Under the pieces are notes generated by a model. That model was not told where the DNA came from, ran no database searches, and saw only the letters and a program-made list of their open reading frames with translations. A stretch of DNA of 64,000 nucleotides from NCBI GenBank assembly GCA_031385005.1, contig JANNBB010000045.1, positions 6,264 to 70,263 on the forward strand, written 5' to 3'. The DNA comes from JADKIH01 sp031385005 (lineage in GTDB: Bacteria; Bacteroidota; Bacteroidia; AKYH767-A; 2013-40CM-41-45). Made by a program: the position numbers and the translations under genes. The first letter of the stretch is position 1, and every line of letters starts with the position of its first letter. Below, one piece after another: positions 9,401-18,804 of the stretch.

Positions 9401-12400
9401 TATACCAACTGATTGTTCCGGCACCGGTTGCAGAAACTGTAACAGCACCTGCACCGCAACGAGTTCCGTCCGATGTGACAGGAGCAGCAGGCAATGCAAG
9501 AATCGTGGCCTGCACAGGTACACGCGCACTCGTGCATGTTCCGTTGGAAGCTTGCGCATAATATGTTGTATTCGTAGAAATAGAAGGAGTATTAAAACTC
9601 AATCCGGTTCCGAGCGGACTACCACCGGTTGCACCGGCATACCATGTAACCTGTGAAGACGAAGTTGCAGTAAGCGTTGCCGATCCTGATCCGCACACAG
9701 AACCACCTGCAACAGCAGGAGCGTTTGGTGTAGAATTAATGATTGCCTGAACAGAAATACGTACACTTCGGCATGTATTTCCGGCTTCAACATAATACGT
9801 TGTTGTGGTGGAAATCGTCGGAGTGGTATAAGAAGAACCGGTTGCAACCGGAGTCGTTCCCGATGGGGAAGTAAACCAGTAAATCTGTTCCGGAGAAGTA
9901 GCATTTAATGTTAAAGCACCCGGACCGCAATTGCTGACGTTTGCTGTTACAGGAGATGCAGGTTGTGCATTGATTATAGCATTGACGACTGTTCTAGAAC
10001 TTGCACATCCATTGGTTGCTTCGACATAATAAACAGTATTTGTGCTAATCGTCGGTGTGGAGAAAGACGAACCTGTCCCTAATACAGAACCGCCTGAAGA
10101 GGTAGCATACCAGTTTAAAGTTCCGGTTCCCGAAGCAGAAAGATTTACGGAACCCGGGCCACAACGATTTCCATCCGTCGCTAAAGGAGCGGCCGGAGCA
10201 TTGGTCACAGTTGCCTGAACGGAAACTCTTGGACTGATGCATGTTCCTGATGCTGCCTGAGCATAATAATTTGTCGTTACAGATATCGATGGAGTGGTAA
10301 AAGTTAAACCGGTACCGATAGGGCTTCCACCGGAAGGTGTGCTATACCAGGATACCGTATTGGAAGAAGAAGCGCTAAGTGTTGCACTTCCGCCATTACA
10401 AACTGTTGCACCGGTAAGAGTTGGAGCATTTGGATTGGGATTCACAATTGCTTGCACGGAGATTCTTGTACTGCGACAAACATCACCGGTCTCTACGTAA
10501 AAAGTAGTAGTAGCAGAGATGGATGTTGTATAAGAAGTTCCTGAAGCAACAGAAGTTCCTCCGGTTGGAGTTGTGTACCAATAGATTTGTTCAGGACTAG
10601 TAGCAGTTAAAGTAACCGATCCTGCACCGCATCGGTTCACAGCAGCAGTTACAGGAGCAGCCGGTATCGGGTCGATCACGGCCTGAACAGCAACACGTGC
10701 GCTTGTACAACCGTTGTCTGATTCAGCATAGTAAGTTGTCGTGCTACTGAGTGTTGGCGTAGAGAAGCTTGTTCCTGTTCCTATTGGTGAACCTCCACTT
10801 GGAGCGGAATACCAATTGATGGTAGAAGATGATGAAGCAGAAAGATTAACTGATCCGGATCCACAACGATTTCCTCCGATCACCGAAGGTGCAGAAGGTG
10901 CAGAAGATACAATTGCCTGTACAGGAATTCGAGAACTCTTACAACTTGTTCCTGCTTCAACATAAAAAGTAGTTGTTGCAGAAATAGATGTTGTAAACGA
11001 TCCACCTGTCGCCAACGATGAACCACCGCTTGCACTTGCAAACCAGGAAATAGGATCTGATGAAGTTGCAGTTAATGTCACGGTGCCGGCACCACAACGG
11101 GAAACATTGCTGGTTGATGGTGAAGCAGGAATAGGATCAATAATAGCTTGAGCTGCAGTTCGTGAAAGACTGCGACAGAAAGTTCCGGCTTCAGCATAAT
11201 ACGTTGTTGAGGAAGAAAGGACAGGTGTCACGAAAACATCGCTGGCCAATAAAAAGTTACCGCCGGTTGGAGCATCGTACCAATAAATCAATTCAGGTGA
11301 TGCAGCATTCAGTGTAACTTGTCCGGGACCGCAACGGGAAACATCTGCCGATGTTGGCGGCTGTGCCGGTGAGCTGACTGAAACAGTTACAGGAACACGT
11401 GCACTCGGGCAATAATAACCATTGGACAAATAATAAGTTGTTGAAGTCGACAATGCCGGTGTAGTAAAAGTAGTACCGGAATAGAGTAAATTTCCTCCAC
11501 TAGCTGCATCAAACCAACTGATCTGTTCGGAAGCTACTGCCGGAATATCGACACTTCCTGAAGAACAAATAAACGTATCGGTTACAACAGGCGGTGAAGG
11601 TATTTGAAAAATAATAGCAATTGCTCTCTCACGGGAACTCGGACAACCACTATTGGCTTCCACATATAAAGTATCGCTGACAGAAAGAGTGCCGGTAGAA
11701 TAAGAAGGACCTGTTCCAACTGCAGAACCGCCATTTTGTGTGGTGTACCAGAAAATCGGTGCCGCTGATGAAGCAAGTAATGTCAGTGAACCCGGACCAC
11801 AGCGTGAAGTATCTCCGGTGATCACCGAGGGAGTTGTATTTACAGTCACCATTACTTCCACACGAGGGCTTGGACAAACATCGCCGGCTTCTACATAGAA
11901 AGAGGTGTCGTTATTCAGGATATTAGTAAGGAATGTAGGACCGGTTTCAAGTAATGCACCTCCGCCGGCCTGATTATACCAATGTATGGTAGCTGTATCG
12001 GAAGCAGTAAGAGTCACAACTCCCGGTCCGCAACGTGTAACATTTGAGGCAACTGGAACTGCCGTTTCCGGAATAATGGTAGCTGCAACGGGTACTGAAG
12101 CACTCTGACAAGTACTACCCGTTCGTGCATAGTAAGTAGTCGTTGAATTCAGATTGGGTGTAACTAAAGTATTGCCTACGCCAACCTGATTTCCACCAAC
12201 ATTTGAATCGTACCAAAAAACACTGTCTGTGGATGTAGCAGAAAGTGTAAGAACTCCCGAACCACAACGATAAGCCGGCACTACCTGAGGTTGCGGTTGT
12301 TGTCCTACAACCGTTACAGCAATCGGTGCTGATTCGCTCGAACATCCTTGCTCGCTCGCCACCACGGTATAGGATCCTGCCAGAGATGCAACATAAGAAG

Positions 12401-15400
12401 GGTTAGTTGCTCCACTGATAATTACATTGTTTCTCTTCCACTGATAAGTATATCCGGGAACACTTGTAGCATTTAAAGTAACAGATTGTCCGGTACAAAA
12501 AGTAGTATTTCCGGCTACACTTACAGGAGATGACAAAGCAGAACTGAATGCGCGTCCCGGTGATCCGCCCAGACATCCCTGAAACCAACTTGCGGCATTG
12601 TTTGGATTAGCAGTATTGGATGTTAACTCCAGTGTATAACCACCGCCATCAGGTCCGAGAGGCCATGGAGATAAATCTTGGTAATAGAAACTGAGGTATA
12701 AAGAATTGGTATGATTAAATAAGCGAATCTGATCTCCTCCATTGCTGAAATTAAATCCTGTTGGTCCGATTTTGTTTACTGTAGGAAACTGACTTTTAAA
12801 TTTGGCGGTATCTTCTACAACAACTAAATAACCATTTGCAGGGATAACAGTGCCCGTCGGAAAATAATAATTGTGATTGTCACTACCATCGCTCAAGTGC
12901 CATCCCGATAAATTAATACTTGTTGATCCGTAATTTTTCAGCTCAATCCAATCTCCTGCATTCAGCGTGGAGTCCGAATTATAGTTCAATTCACTCACAC
13001 AAACATTTGCCGGCGCGCTGGATCCTGTGAAATAGCATGTAATCGTTTCACTTCCTATAAAATTATAAGTAACCGATTGATTGTAATTGTTCGAATTGAT
13101 TACTCCGGTAGATCTCCAGTGATCAAAAGTATATCCGGGATTCGGGATAGCAGTAATGGTAACGGTATTGTTTTTAAAATAATCGCCTGTCCATGGATAA
13201 CTGGTAGGAATGATCGTACTTACTTCAATTCTTCCCGCATTGGCAGGTGATACAGCAAACGTAAGAGTTACGACATTTCCCAACCCAAATTCTGCTTTAA
13301 TAAAATCTTTCATTTTAGCAGTACGTGCAATCGCAAAAGTCATCATAGCACTAATATTCGAATTCCATGTTGACACGTTACTTCCCCACTTGGCAAAATG
13401 ATTTACCATATCGAAGTCCATCGAATCTTTATATGACAACATCACATTATTCATATTCGTTGACTTGTAAATGGTATTCATTAAATCACAATAACGATTG
13501 ATGAAGTATCTTTTATAAGTTGGATTATTTAGAACAGCATCGAATAGTTCGGAGCTGATACTGAAAGCAGCCGGATTGCGGGCGATTGCTAAACGATTAT
13601 CATTCACACTACCGGAATATCCTAAACCAAAATCAAGGTCATAAAGCAAATATTTCCATTTCGATCCCGGCTTATTCGATCTCCACAACTTGATGTTATT
13701 TGTCCAGTCGCCTATCCAGTCACCATTATTAAAATACGTTTCAGCTATAAAATAATCTGTGTAATTCTGCAGATCGAGAAGTGAATTTACATAGTTATAA
13801 TAAGTTTGTGTTGAAGCATTCTGAGTGGTTGCATAATTATATAAATTCCAGAAAGTCACATCGCTTCCATATCCGATTTCCATGGAGCTTCCGCCCTCTT
13901 TCAGGTAATCGATATCGTTTTTACCTAATCCGAAATTATTTTTAAACCAATGCTCATCGTGGTTTTCATACATGCAATAAACGCCCCAATAGCTTCCGTT
14001 CAAATAAGCAATCGCCGGTGAGGCAGCCAGGTAGCCGCTGTAAGTATCTTTCATCACTCGCTCCATAAAGGCATCCCGAAAGTGTACCTTATTCCAATCT
14101 GTTCCTGAATTTCTTAGAATGAAATTGTCTATCTGATCAACATAGGGCTTTGTAGTATATAGTGGATAGTTTAAACTCCCCATTCCATACTTGTCACTTA
14201 ATTTAATCTCGAAACTCTTCTGTGGTTTGGCACGTGAATAATTTCCGTAGATTTCTATATCTGCATCAAATTTTGAAATCAGACTCTGGTTCTTATCAAA
14301 GATCTCTATTGAAGCCGGCTTTTCCCAGTTCTGCCAGAAGTTCGCTCCTTTATAGGGATAAGTCGGATCTGCATTGGGTCCTGTTGCATAAATTCCTGTA
14401 TTATAATCCCAGAGATTCAGTGAATCTGTTGTGATTGAAATAGTAGGTAATTCTGTTGTCTCACCAATGAAATACGAATTGGTAACGGTCGGACTTGGTA
14501 AATAACCGCTTGCAAATACTCTTGCCCGGATAACTTTCGGTGATGACAATGAAATTGAAGAGGTGTACTGTGGACTAGAGGAAGTGGGTACATCTCCGTT
14601 TGTCGTATATCGAATAACTCCTCCCGGCGTACTTTGTGTCAATGTAAGGGATTGCGTGTTTGCATAGTAACCACCTTGTCTGGAAAAAACAGGAACGCTT
14701 GCATATCCCGAATAACAGGTAGATGAATTGTTCGTAGCATCCGGTGTTGGTGTCGAAACAAAACACCATGTGGATGAACCATCCGGTTTACGGCAAAGTG
14801 AATTATTCGATTCAATGGAAGTATAAGTCTTCTGGTCGGATACCGTTCCGGCAGGATTAGTAAGGTAAATGGTTTCTCCTGTTCTTGAAAGTTTAAATTT
14901 AGCATTGAAGTATTCTTTAGCAGGCGGATGAAACCAAGTAGGAATTGCTGAATATGTACTTCCACTGCTCCTCATTCCAAACATCAAAAATGGAATGGAT
15001 GATAAATCCGATCCGGTTGAAGTGACATTGTGTGTTTCAACTGCAAGTACATTGGTTCCAACTTTCAACAACGACTTGAATACAGTAGGTGAAATGAAAA
15101 ATGAATCGGCCAGCTGTCCTTGATATCGCAATGCTTCGTGCGAACTGTTTGCCAATTCATTCCATGCAGGTCTTGTTCCTGCTGATCCTATGTTTGCTCT
15201 CGCAATCTCAACACCATTCAAATAAGCAACAAATCCATCATCATAATCCATCATTAACACACATTTCAATATCTGGGATGTATCGGGAATGGTAAATGTT
15301 TTGCGCATCATCACGGAAACCGTAGTGCCGATAACAGTATTGTCATCTCCATCGGCATATCCGATTCCACCGTTTCCGGTAGACCACGGTGTCTGATTAA

Positions 15401-15806
15401 AACTCAGGTTTCTCCAATTCGTATCTAATGAAGAACTACCGCTTGCATACTTCCAAGAACCCAGTGCATCCACGGGCATTTCCCAATGATGCACGATTGT
15501 TTGGCTCGTTGAATCAGAAGCGAACACTAATATTTTTCCTCCTGCACTCAGATTATAGGAAGGAAAGGTAAAACGATACGGTTTTAACGGATCATCACTC
15601 AATCCATATCCTGCTAAATTAACTGTCGACCCACCGGAGTTGTGGAGCTCGATCCAGTCATCATAATTTCCATTCGAATTGAGAATAACGGAAATGTTGG
15701 CCGGACAAATTTCATTAATAACCACTTGAGAATTTGCCCCGTGATTAATGATGAGACTAAAAAATAAAATTGCGGTAAACTTTGTTAAAGTAAAGTGTTT
15801 GTTCAT
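6423..15806 (-). CDS. giant CotH / lamin-tail / Ig-repeat T9SS cell-surface protein
   Basis: A 3127-residue secreted protein. The start was set at the ATG at 15806 because it directly precedes a signal peptide (MNKHFTLTKFTAILFFSLII, cleavage near ANSQ); the longer frame upstream has no signal. Order of parts: lamin-tail-like domain (about 28-125), a carbohydrate-binding-like region (about 135-300), a chitobiase C-terminal-like segment (about 370-445), a CotH-kinase-like domain (about 450-835), an InlB-B-repeat-like stretch, a second lamin-tail domain (about 934-1006), one Ig-like domain, then 23 Ig-like repeats of about 78 residues (about 1173-2967), a PKD-like domain and a T9SS sorting domain (VYPNPTHENI to the end). 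CotH proteins are atypical kinases of surface proteins; whether this one is active is unknown. Probably an adhesin or surface-layer component. Confidence 0.85.
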   Translation of the reverse strand: MNKHFTLTKFTAILFFSLIINHGANSQVVINEICPANISVILNSNGNYDDWIELHNSGGSTVNLAGYGLSDDPLKPYRFTFPSYNLSAGGKILVFASDSTSQTIVHHWEMPVDALGSWKYASGSSSLDTNWRNLSFNQTPWSTGNGGIGYADGDDNTVIGTTVSVMMRKTFTIPDTSQILKCVLMMDYDDGFVAYLNGVEIARANIGSAGTRPAWNELANSSHEALRYQGQLADSFFISPTVFKSLLKVGTNVLAVETHNVTSTGSDLSSIPFLMFGMRSSGSTYSAIPTWFHPPAKEYFNAKFKLSRTGETIYLTNPAGTVSDQKTYTSIESNNSLCRKPDGSSTWCFVSTPTPDATNNSSTCYSGYASVPVFSRQGGYYANTQSLTLTQSTPGGVIRYTTNGDVPTSSSPQYTSSISLSSPKVIRARVFASGYLPSPTVTNSYFIGETTELPTISITTDSLNLWDYNTGIYATGPNADPTYPYKGANFWQNWEKPASIEIFDKNQSLISKFDADIEIYGNYSRAKPQKSFEIKLSDKYGMGSLNYPLYTTKPYVDQIDNFILRNSGTDWNKVHFRDAFMERVMKDTYSGYLAASPAIAYLNGSYWGVYCMYENHDEHWFKNNFGLGKNDIDYLKEGGSSMEIGYGSDVTFWNLYNYATTQNASTQTYYNYVNSLLDLQNYTDYFIAETYFNNGDWIGDWTNNIKLWRSNKPGSKWKYLLYDLDFGLGYSGSVNDNRLAIARNPAAFSISSELFDAVLNNPTYKRYFINRYCDLMNTIYKSTNMNNVMLSYKDSMDFDMVNHFAKWGSNVSTWNSNISAMMTFAIARTAKMKDFIKAEFGLGNVVTLTFAVSPANAGRIEVSTIIPTSYPWTGDYFKNNTVTITAIPNPGYTFDHWRSTGVINSNNYNQSVTYNFIGSETITCYFTGSSAPANVCVSELNYNSDSTLNAGDWIELKNYGSTSINLSGWHLSDGSDNHNYYFPTGTVIPANGYLVVVEDTAKFKSQFPTVNKIGPTGFNFSNGGDQIRLFNHTNSLYLSFYYQDLSPWPLGPDGGGYTLELTSNTANPNNAASWFQGCLGGSPGRAFSSALSSPVSVAGNTTFCTGQSVTLNATSVPGYTYQWKRNNVIISGATNPSYVASLAGSYTVVASEQGCSSESAPIAVTVVGQQPQPQVVPAYRCGSGVLTLSATSTDSVFWYDSNVGGNQVGVGNTLVTPNLNSTTTYYARTGSTCQSASVPVAATIIPETAVPVASNVTRCGPGVVTLTASDTATIHWYNQAGGGALLETGPTFLTNILNNDTSFYVEAGDVCPSPRVEVMVTVNTTPSVITGDTSRCGPGSLTLLASSAAPIFWYTTQNGGSAVGTGPSYSTGTLSVSDTLYVEANSGCPSSRERAIAIIFQIPSPPVVTDTFICSSGSVDIPAVASEQISWFDAASGGNLLYSGTTFTTPALSTSTTYYLSNGYYCPSARVPVTVSVSSPAQPPTSADVSRCGPGQVTLNAASPELIYWYDAPTGGNFLLASDVFVTPVLSSSTTYYAEAGTFCRSLSRTAAQAIIDPIPASPSTSNVSRCGAGTVTLTATSSDPISWFASASGGSSLATGGSFTTSISATTTFYVEAGTSCKSSRIPVQAIVSSAPSAPSVIGGNRCGSGSVNLSASSSSTINWYSAPSGGSPIGTGTSFSTPTLSSTTTYYAESDNGCTSARVAVQAVIDPIPAAPVTAAVNRCGAGSVTLTATSPEQIYWYTTPTGGTSVASGTSYTTSISATTTFYVETGDVCRSTRISVQAIVNPNPNAPTLTGATVCNGGSATLSASSSNTVSWYSTPSGGSPIGTGLTFTTPSISVTTNYYAQAASGTCISPRVSVQATVTNAPAAPLATDGNRCGPGSVNLSASGTGTLNWYATSSGGSVLGTGSSFSTPTISTNTVYYVEATNGCASSRTVVNAIINAQPASPVTANVSNCGPGALTLNATSPEQIYWFTSPSGTTPVATGSSYTTPTISTTTTYYVEAGNTCRSVRISVQAIINSTPNAPAVAGGSVCGSGSATLTATSSSQVTWYAGATGGSPLGTGLSFNTPSISTNTTYYAQASNGTCTSARVPVQATILALPAAPVTSDGTRCGAGAVTVSATGAGTISWYTTATGGSALGTGTSFTTPSISTTTVYYAEANDGCKSTRTAANAIITQLPASPVTANVSNCGPGALTLNATSPEQIYWFTSPTGTTPVATGSSYTTPTISTTTTYYVEAGNTCRSLRIPVQAIINSTPNAPAVAGGSVCGSGSATLTATSSSQVTWYAGATGGSPLGTGLSFNTPSISTNTTFYAQASNGTCVSARVPVQATILALPAAPVTTDGTRCGAGTVTVSATGAGTISWYTTATGGSALGTGMSFTTPSISTTTVYYAEANDGCASLRTAVNAIISQAPNAPTTADVSRCGTGSVTFTASSTEQIYWYTVPTGGTSVGTGTTFTTQSLSTTTTFYVETGNQCRSVRIPVQAIINSTPAAPVLTNGSRCGPGSVTVTAASSSTVTWYSTSTGGSPLGTGTSFNTPVISTTTTFYAEAGQVGCASVRVAVQAIILQLPAAPSVTAGSNCGPGSITLSANSPTQVYWYATSTGGSPLDSGATFNTGILNASVTYYAGTTDGVCASQRTAAVATITALPAAPLTNDVSRCGPGVVTLTATSPEQIYWYNAPSGGGLLGTGSSYTTSSISTSTTYYVETGNNCRSVRVPVLAVITSAPNPPAVVDSSRCGPGTIVLQANSSLQVNWYDAPSGGNLLDTGLIFSTPFISTTTVYYADAGIGCNSTRVPVNANIVSAPAAPGVSNVTRCGSGVVQLTASSSQTIFWYDVPSGGILITTGSSFTTPVLYANATYYVETGDICISSRVPIQAIIGGTQVTSAFDAVLCGSGNAVISASSSVAIDSISWYDAPGGNYLGTGQYFTTSYLNASTTFYVVAHSSCTGQPVAVNAFVFNLPVVNLGADTVIVPSGQSFTLDGGTGFMSYLWSTSETTQSIVVSAEGVYTLTVTDTNGCSGSDNVFVDFYTAVNNLDGKSPLTVYPNPTHENITVVLPESSGNQFELKLLSMDGKNVRSENVNTYNRKTDKLISLAGVAAGIYILEVRSTDYSATVKVFVQ
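6905..12290 (-). repeat. 23-unit Ig-like repeat array with three-unit higher-order pattern
   Basis: In-frame units of about 235 bp. Each contains a start like RCGxGSVTL, a central WYxxxxGG, a strand TTTYYVE, and a second cysteine before an R(I/V)xVQA strand; the two cysteines per unit suggest a disulfide. From unit 8 to unit 20 the units recur with period three: EQIYW units at 8, 11, 14, 17 and 20, with two other recognisable types between them. This indicates amplification by three-unit blocks. Confidence 0.9.
8535..9944 (-). repeat. near-identical 705-bp tandem duplication inside the Ig array
   Basis: Two adjacent copies, about 8535-9239 and 9240-9944, match at a constant offset of 705 bp (235 residues, three Ig units) with only scattered substitutions. 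The copies are far more alike than other units of the array, so this block was duplicated recently or is kept similar by gene conversion. It is a likely site of length variation and assembly error. Confidence 0.85.
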
Positions 15807-16211
15807 GAAATGTGAATATTTTAAATAGGAACTGAAAAATCGGGAGATTTTGGAGGCTAAATTAAGAAATGAAATGACCTGATTATAAGTAAATTGGCGA
15901 ATGTTGAAAATTTCTTGGTTGCGCGTACAAAAGTCAAACCCTCTGAAAGCCATATTTGACAAGGGTTTCAGCTTTTGAACAGTTAATTATAAGATTGAAA
16001 TACAAGCGATTAAGTCAAAATAAAAGGAAAATAACTTTGTGACCAATACCTAAAAAAACATCAATCAATATTGGTAAAAAAAATATTTATCAACCAATAT
16101 AAATATTTCCGACAAGCTCTTTTCATTTAAAAAACGAGGTAGCCCAAATTAAAATTTAGTGTGAAAGGAGGTCAGGAAGCCACTTTCAGGAGTATAATTC
16201 ATCTCTCCTAA
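15807..16211. other. AT-rich intergenic region upstream of the giant CotH gene
   Basis: 405 nt between the giant gene start and the end of the small lipoprotein gene; both read leftward, so it should hold the giant gene promoter. An 8-bp inverted pair (ATATTGGT at 16068-16075, ACCAATAT at 16093-16100) is present. No ORF or recognised element was seen. Confidence 0.35.
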
Positions 16212-16658
16212 TTAATTTTTCACACCTAAACTATCCAACTCTTTAATTTCAATTGTAGGTGGAAGGATATTGTTTTTGATTTTATATTCCATTAAGCGTG
16301 CAACTTTTTCCGCATCGTCCTTTGATTTGAAACCGTTATTCCCGGAGATTGCAGGAATATAAGGTTGATGAATGTAAACGCGCCCATCAACTTCTATGTC
16401 ATATCCAAATCCATTATTGTTACTGTTTTTAAATGTGATGAAGCGAATATTTGTTTTGCCGCTTTTATCGATTGCCGGTTGCGTATGAATTGAAAGGGAA
16501 TCTTTAATTACTGCTTCAACAGATTCAACGGGAATCACTTCTTCGGATTGGATGTTTTCGCTTTTCAGAATATCTATTGAATTATTTTTCTGCTCTCCTG
16601 AATTGGAGCATGATTGAAGGAAGACAAAAACCAAAATGGTAATAAAATCAGATCTCAT
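16212..16658 (-). CDS. small lipoprotein of unknown function
   Basis: A 148-residue protein not recognised as a member of any family. The N-terminus MRSDFITILVFVFLQSCSNSG has a short hydrophobic stretch and a lipobox-like LQSC, predicting lipid attachment at the cysteine at position 17 and residence in the envelope. Residues after that are polar and Ser/Asn-rich for about 50 positions. A more ordered C-terminal half contains IRFITFKNSNNNGFGYDIEVDG and a KSKDDAEKVARLMEYKI helix. The latter resembles short secreted domains in which a helix packs on a small sheet, but this is only an impression. It lies 25 nt downstream of the M2 peptidase gene on the same strand and is probably co-transcribed with it. 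Confidence 0.7.
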   Translation of the reverse strand: MRSDFITILVFVFLQSCSNSGEQKNNSIDILKSENIQSEEVIPVESVEAVIKDSLSIHTQPAIDKSGKTNIRFITFKNSNNNGFGYDIEVDGRVYIHQPYIPAISGNNGFKSKDDAEKVARLMEYKIKNNILPPTIEIKELDSLGVKN

Positions 16659-16683
16659 ATTTTAGTAACGATAAACTATTGAA

Positions 16684-18498
16684 TTAATTAATTTGACTCA
16701 ATGAATATTTTCTTCCTGCATTTTCTTTTTTCAACCATTCCATGAGTGGCTGAAAATATTCGAGCATGGCACGGGCGCTTAAATCTTCGCCGGTTTTATC
16801 TTTTAAAAGTTTTCGCCAGTCTGCACTGCTGCCCGGTTTCATCAAGTCCTGAATAAACTTTCCGACTTCTTTATTTCCAAAGTAGTTGGTAGCATGAACG
16901 TCCTGATGAAGAATATTTTTCGAAATAAAATCGTGAACCTGGAACAAGAGTATAAACGACAAAGCATAATCATAATACTGTGCAGGATCATCGTTGATAT
17001 GAGTTTTCGTTGCCGGATCACAGAATTCATTTCTATTGCCCGGAGGAACAATTCCCTGATATTGTTTAGCCAATTCCCACCACCTGCTATTCCATTGGTC
17101 TTCGGGAATATTTTTAGCATATAGATCGTGTTCGAACATACTCATTGTTCCGGTACTCCAGGGTATAAACACTACATAATTCAATGCATCTTTTAACAGT
17201 TGTTTTGTATCGTCGGTCTTAGTATTGGGATCGATTAATCCGAGTCCGGCTGCAAATGGTTTCTGCATGGCTGCGAGTCCCATCATACTTCCCAATGCTT
17301 CATGATAAGCGCGATTGGCTCCCTCGCGCAACAGGTAAGGAACATCGGGATTGCTGTAACTCATGTAGTAATAAATGTGACCGTATTCATGATGAACAGT
17401 CTCATACCATTGAGCATTAGGAACAATACTCATCAGCGAACGCACATCATTTTCTAAATCCATGTGCCAGGCAGAGGCATGTGTATTCTTTTTATATCCT
17501 GCATCTTTGGCAACGGGATACAAGCTTGATTTTTCCCAGAAAGAGTTCGGCAAAGAAGGAAAACCAATAGAGTTGTAAAAAATCTCCCCTTGTTTTGCTA
17601 TCCATTCAGCGCTTTTATTTTTCAGGGCGCTATCCAAATTCAATCCTTCTACTGTTACCATCTCACTCCAGTCTTGTCCCCAGCGATTGCTCAGCCAGTG
17701 TGCAGGAATGAAATCCGGAACATCTTTTACATGATACTTTTTTGCCAGTTCATAGCGCATATACGTATGCAATTCGTTGTAAAGCGGGAATAATTCCTGA
17801 TTGAACTTTTTCAACAGCGCCATCATCTCTTCGGTATTCATACCATAATCAGAGACCTGGTAATTAAAGTAATCCGGATAGCCCAGATTCTTAACGACAT
17901 CGTTTCTTAACTTACGAAGATTAACCAAACCGCCTTTGAGCTCCTTCCCTACTGCCTTACTTGTTTCCCATACTTTTCTCCTGACCGCTGTGTCTGTCGC
18001 ATATACCAAAAGCGAATCCACATCATTAGGCGTAATTTCTTTACCGTCCATCATAAACTTATATCCATACAACTTTTCGGTTTGCGCCGTTCCTGCTTTA
18101 ATCAATTCTTTTACGGTTGCTTCCGCACTCTCCGGATTTCCGGCAGCCAGGTAAAGAATTTTTTTCAACTGCTTAACTTGTTTGGAGCTGAGATCTGATT
18201 CCCATTTCAGAAAGGCAGTAGCTTTGTTTACGTTTTCATTGCTACCCGTAAATTTGGCCAATGCTTCATCCGCTTTTCCGGAGACATAAGCATTCATGGT
18301 ATCGCCTTCAACAATGTGTGTATTCACAGACCATTGTCCTTCGCTGCTGGCAGTATATAGTTCTTTGTAATTTTTATTATAACCATCAAGATAATCCTGC
18401 ACTTCTTTTTGATGTGCTGTTTTTTCATCCTTGCAGGAGGAAAAAGAAAAAGTGAATACCAACAATACGAATAATGGTCTGAGGAATAAGTGTTTCAT
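16684..18498 (-). CDS. M2 family (ACE-like) peptidyl-dipeptidase lipoprotein
   Basis: A 604-residue zinc peptidase of the angiotensin-converting-enzyme family, which removes C-terminal dipeptides. The zinc motif HEYGH is near residue 369 within HHEYGHIYYY, and the third ligand lies in HEALGSM about 25 residues later. The N-terminus MKHLFLRPLFVLLVFTFSFSSC is a lipoprotein signal with the cysteine at 22, so the enzyme is probably tethered to the inner or outer membrane and faces the periplasm or outside. Length agrees with bacterial single-domain M2 enzymes. The small lipoprotein gene follows after 25 nt. The likely role is peptide nutrition; a physiological substrate cannot be inferred. Confidence 0.92.
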   Translation of the reverse strand: MKHLFLRPLFVLLVFTFSFSSCKDEKTAHQKEVQDYLDGYNKNYKELYTASSEGQWSVNTHIVEGDTMNAYVSGKADEALAKFTGSNENVNKATAFLKWESDLSSKQVKQLKKILYLAAGNPESAEATVKELIKAGTAQTEKLYGYKFMMDGKEITPNDVDSLLVYATDTAVRRKVWETSKAVGKELKGGLVNLRKLRNDVVKNLGYPDYFNYQVSDYGMNTEEMMALLKKFNQELFPLYNELHTYMRYELAKKYHVKDVPDFIPAHWLSNRWGQDWSEMVTVEGLNLDSALKNKSAEWIAKQGEIFYNSIGFPSLPNSFWEKSSLYPVAKDAGYKKNTHASAWHMDLENDVRSLMSIVPNAQWYETVHHEYGHIYYYMSYSNPDVPYLLREGANRAYHEALGSMMGLAAMQKPFAAGLGLIDPNTKTDDTKQLLKDALNYVVFIPWSTGTMSMFEHDLYAKNIPEDQWNSRWWELAKQYQGIVPPGNRNEFCDPATKTHINDDPAQYYDYALSFILLFQVHDFISKNILHQDVHATNYFGNKEVGKFIQDLMKPGSSADWRKLLKDKTGEDLSARAMLEYFQPLMEWLKKENAGRKYSLSQIN

Positions 18499-18653
18499 TT
18501 ATTTTGATTTGAGTCGGCAAGTATACTTAAATTTCTTGCTTAATTTCGTTAAGCCGATTCTAAAAATATCATGGTTTTTTGTTTTCTTTGTGCCCGAATA
18601 AATGAAGACCTGCTTATTCAGGCCGACAATTTATCAAAAAGTAAAATGAATAA

Positions 18654-18727
<74 letters not shown>

Positions 18728-18804
18728 CATTGACTGTACACTATACACAGTATACTGTGCACAACTCTGTAAACAGTAAACTGTCTCTGTACACTCCTGC
18801 ACAC

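Noticed and set aside
8158..11877. Several open frames of 60-105 residues on both strands inside the giant Ig gene
   Set aside because: They are shadows of the repeat coding frame and recur with each unit; none has an independent start region or domain.
6905..12290. Regularly spaced repeats that could be mistaken for a CRISPR or satellite array
   Set aside because: Units are about 235 bp, in frame, diverged at synonymous-like positions and encode Ig-like domains.
16684..18498. ACE-like peptidase as a gene acquired from animals
   Set aside because: Single-domain M2 enzymes are widespread in bacteria, and this one has a normal bacterial lipoprotein signal and neighbours.
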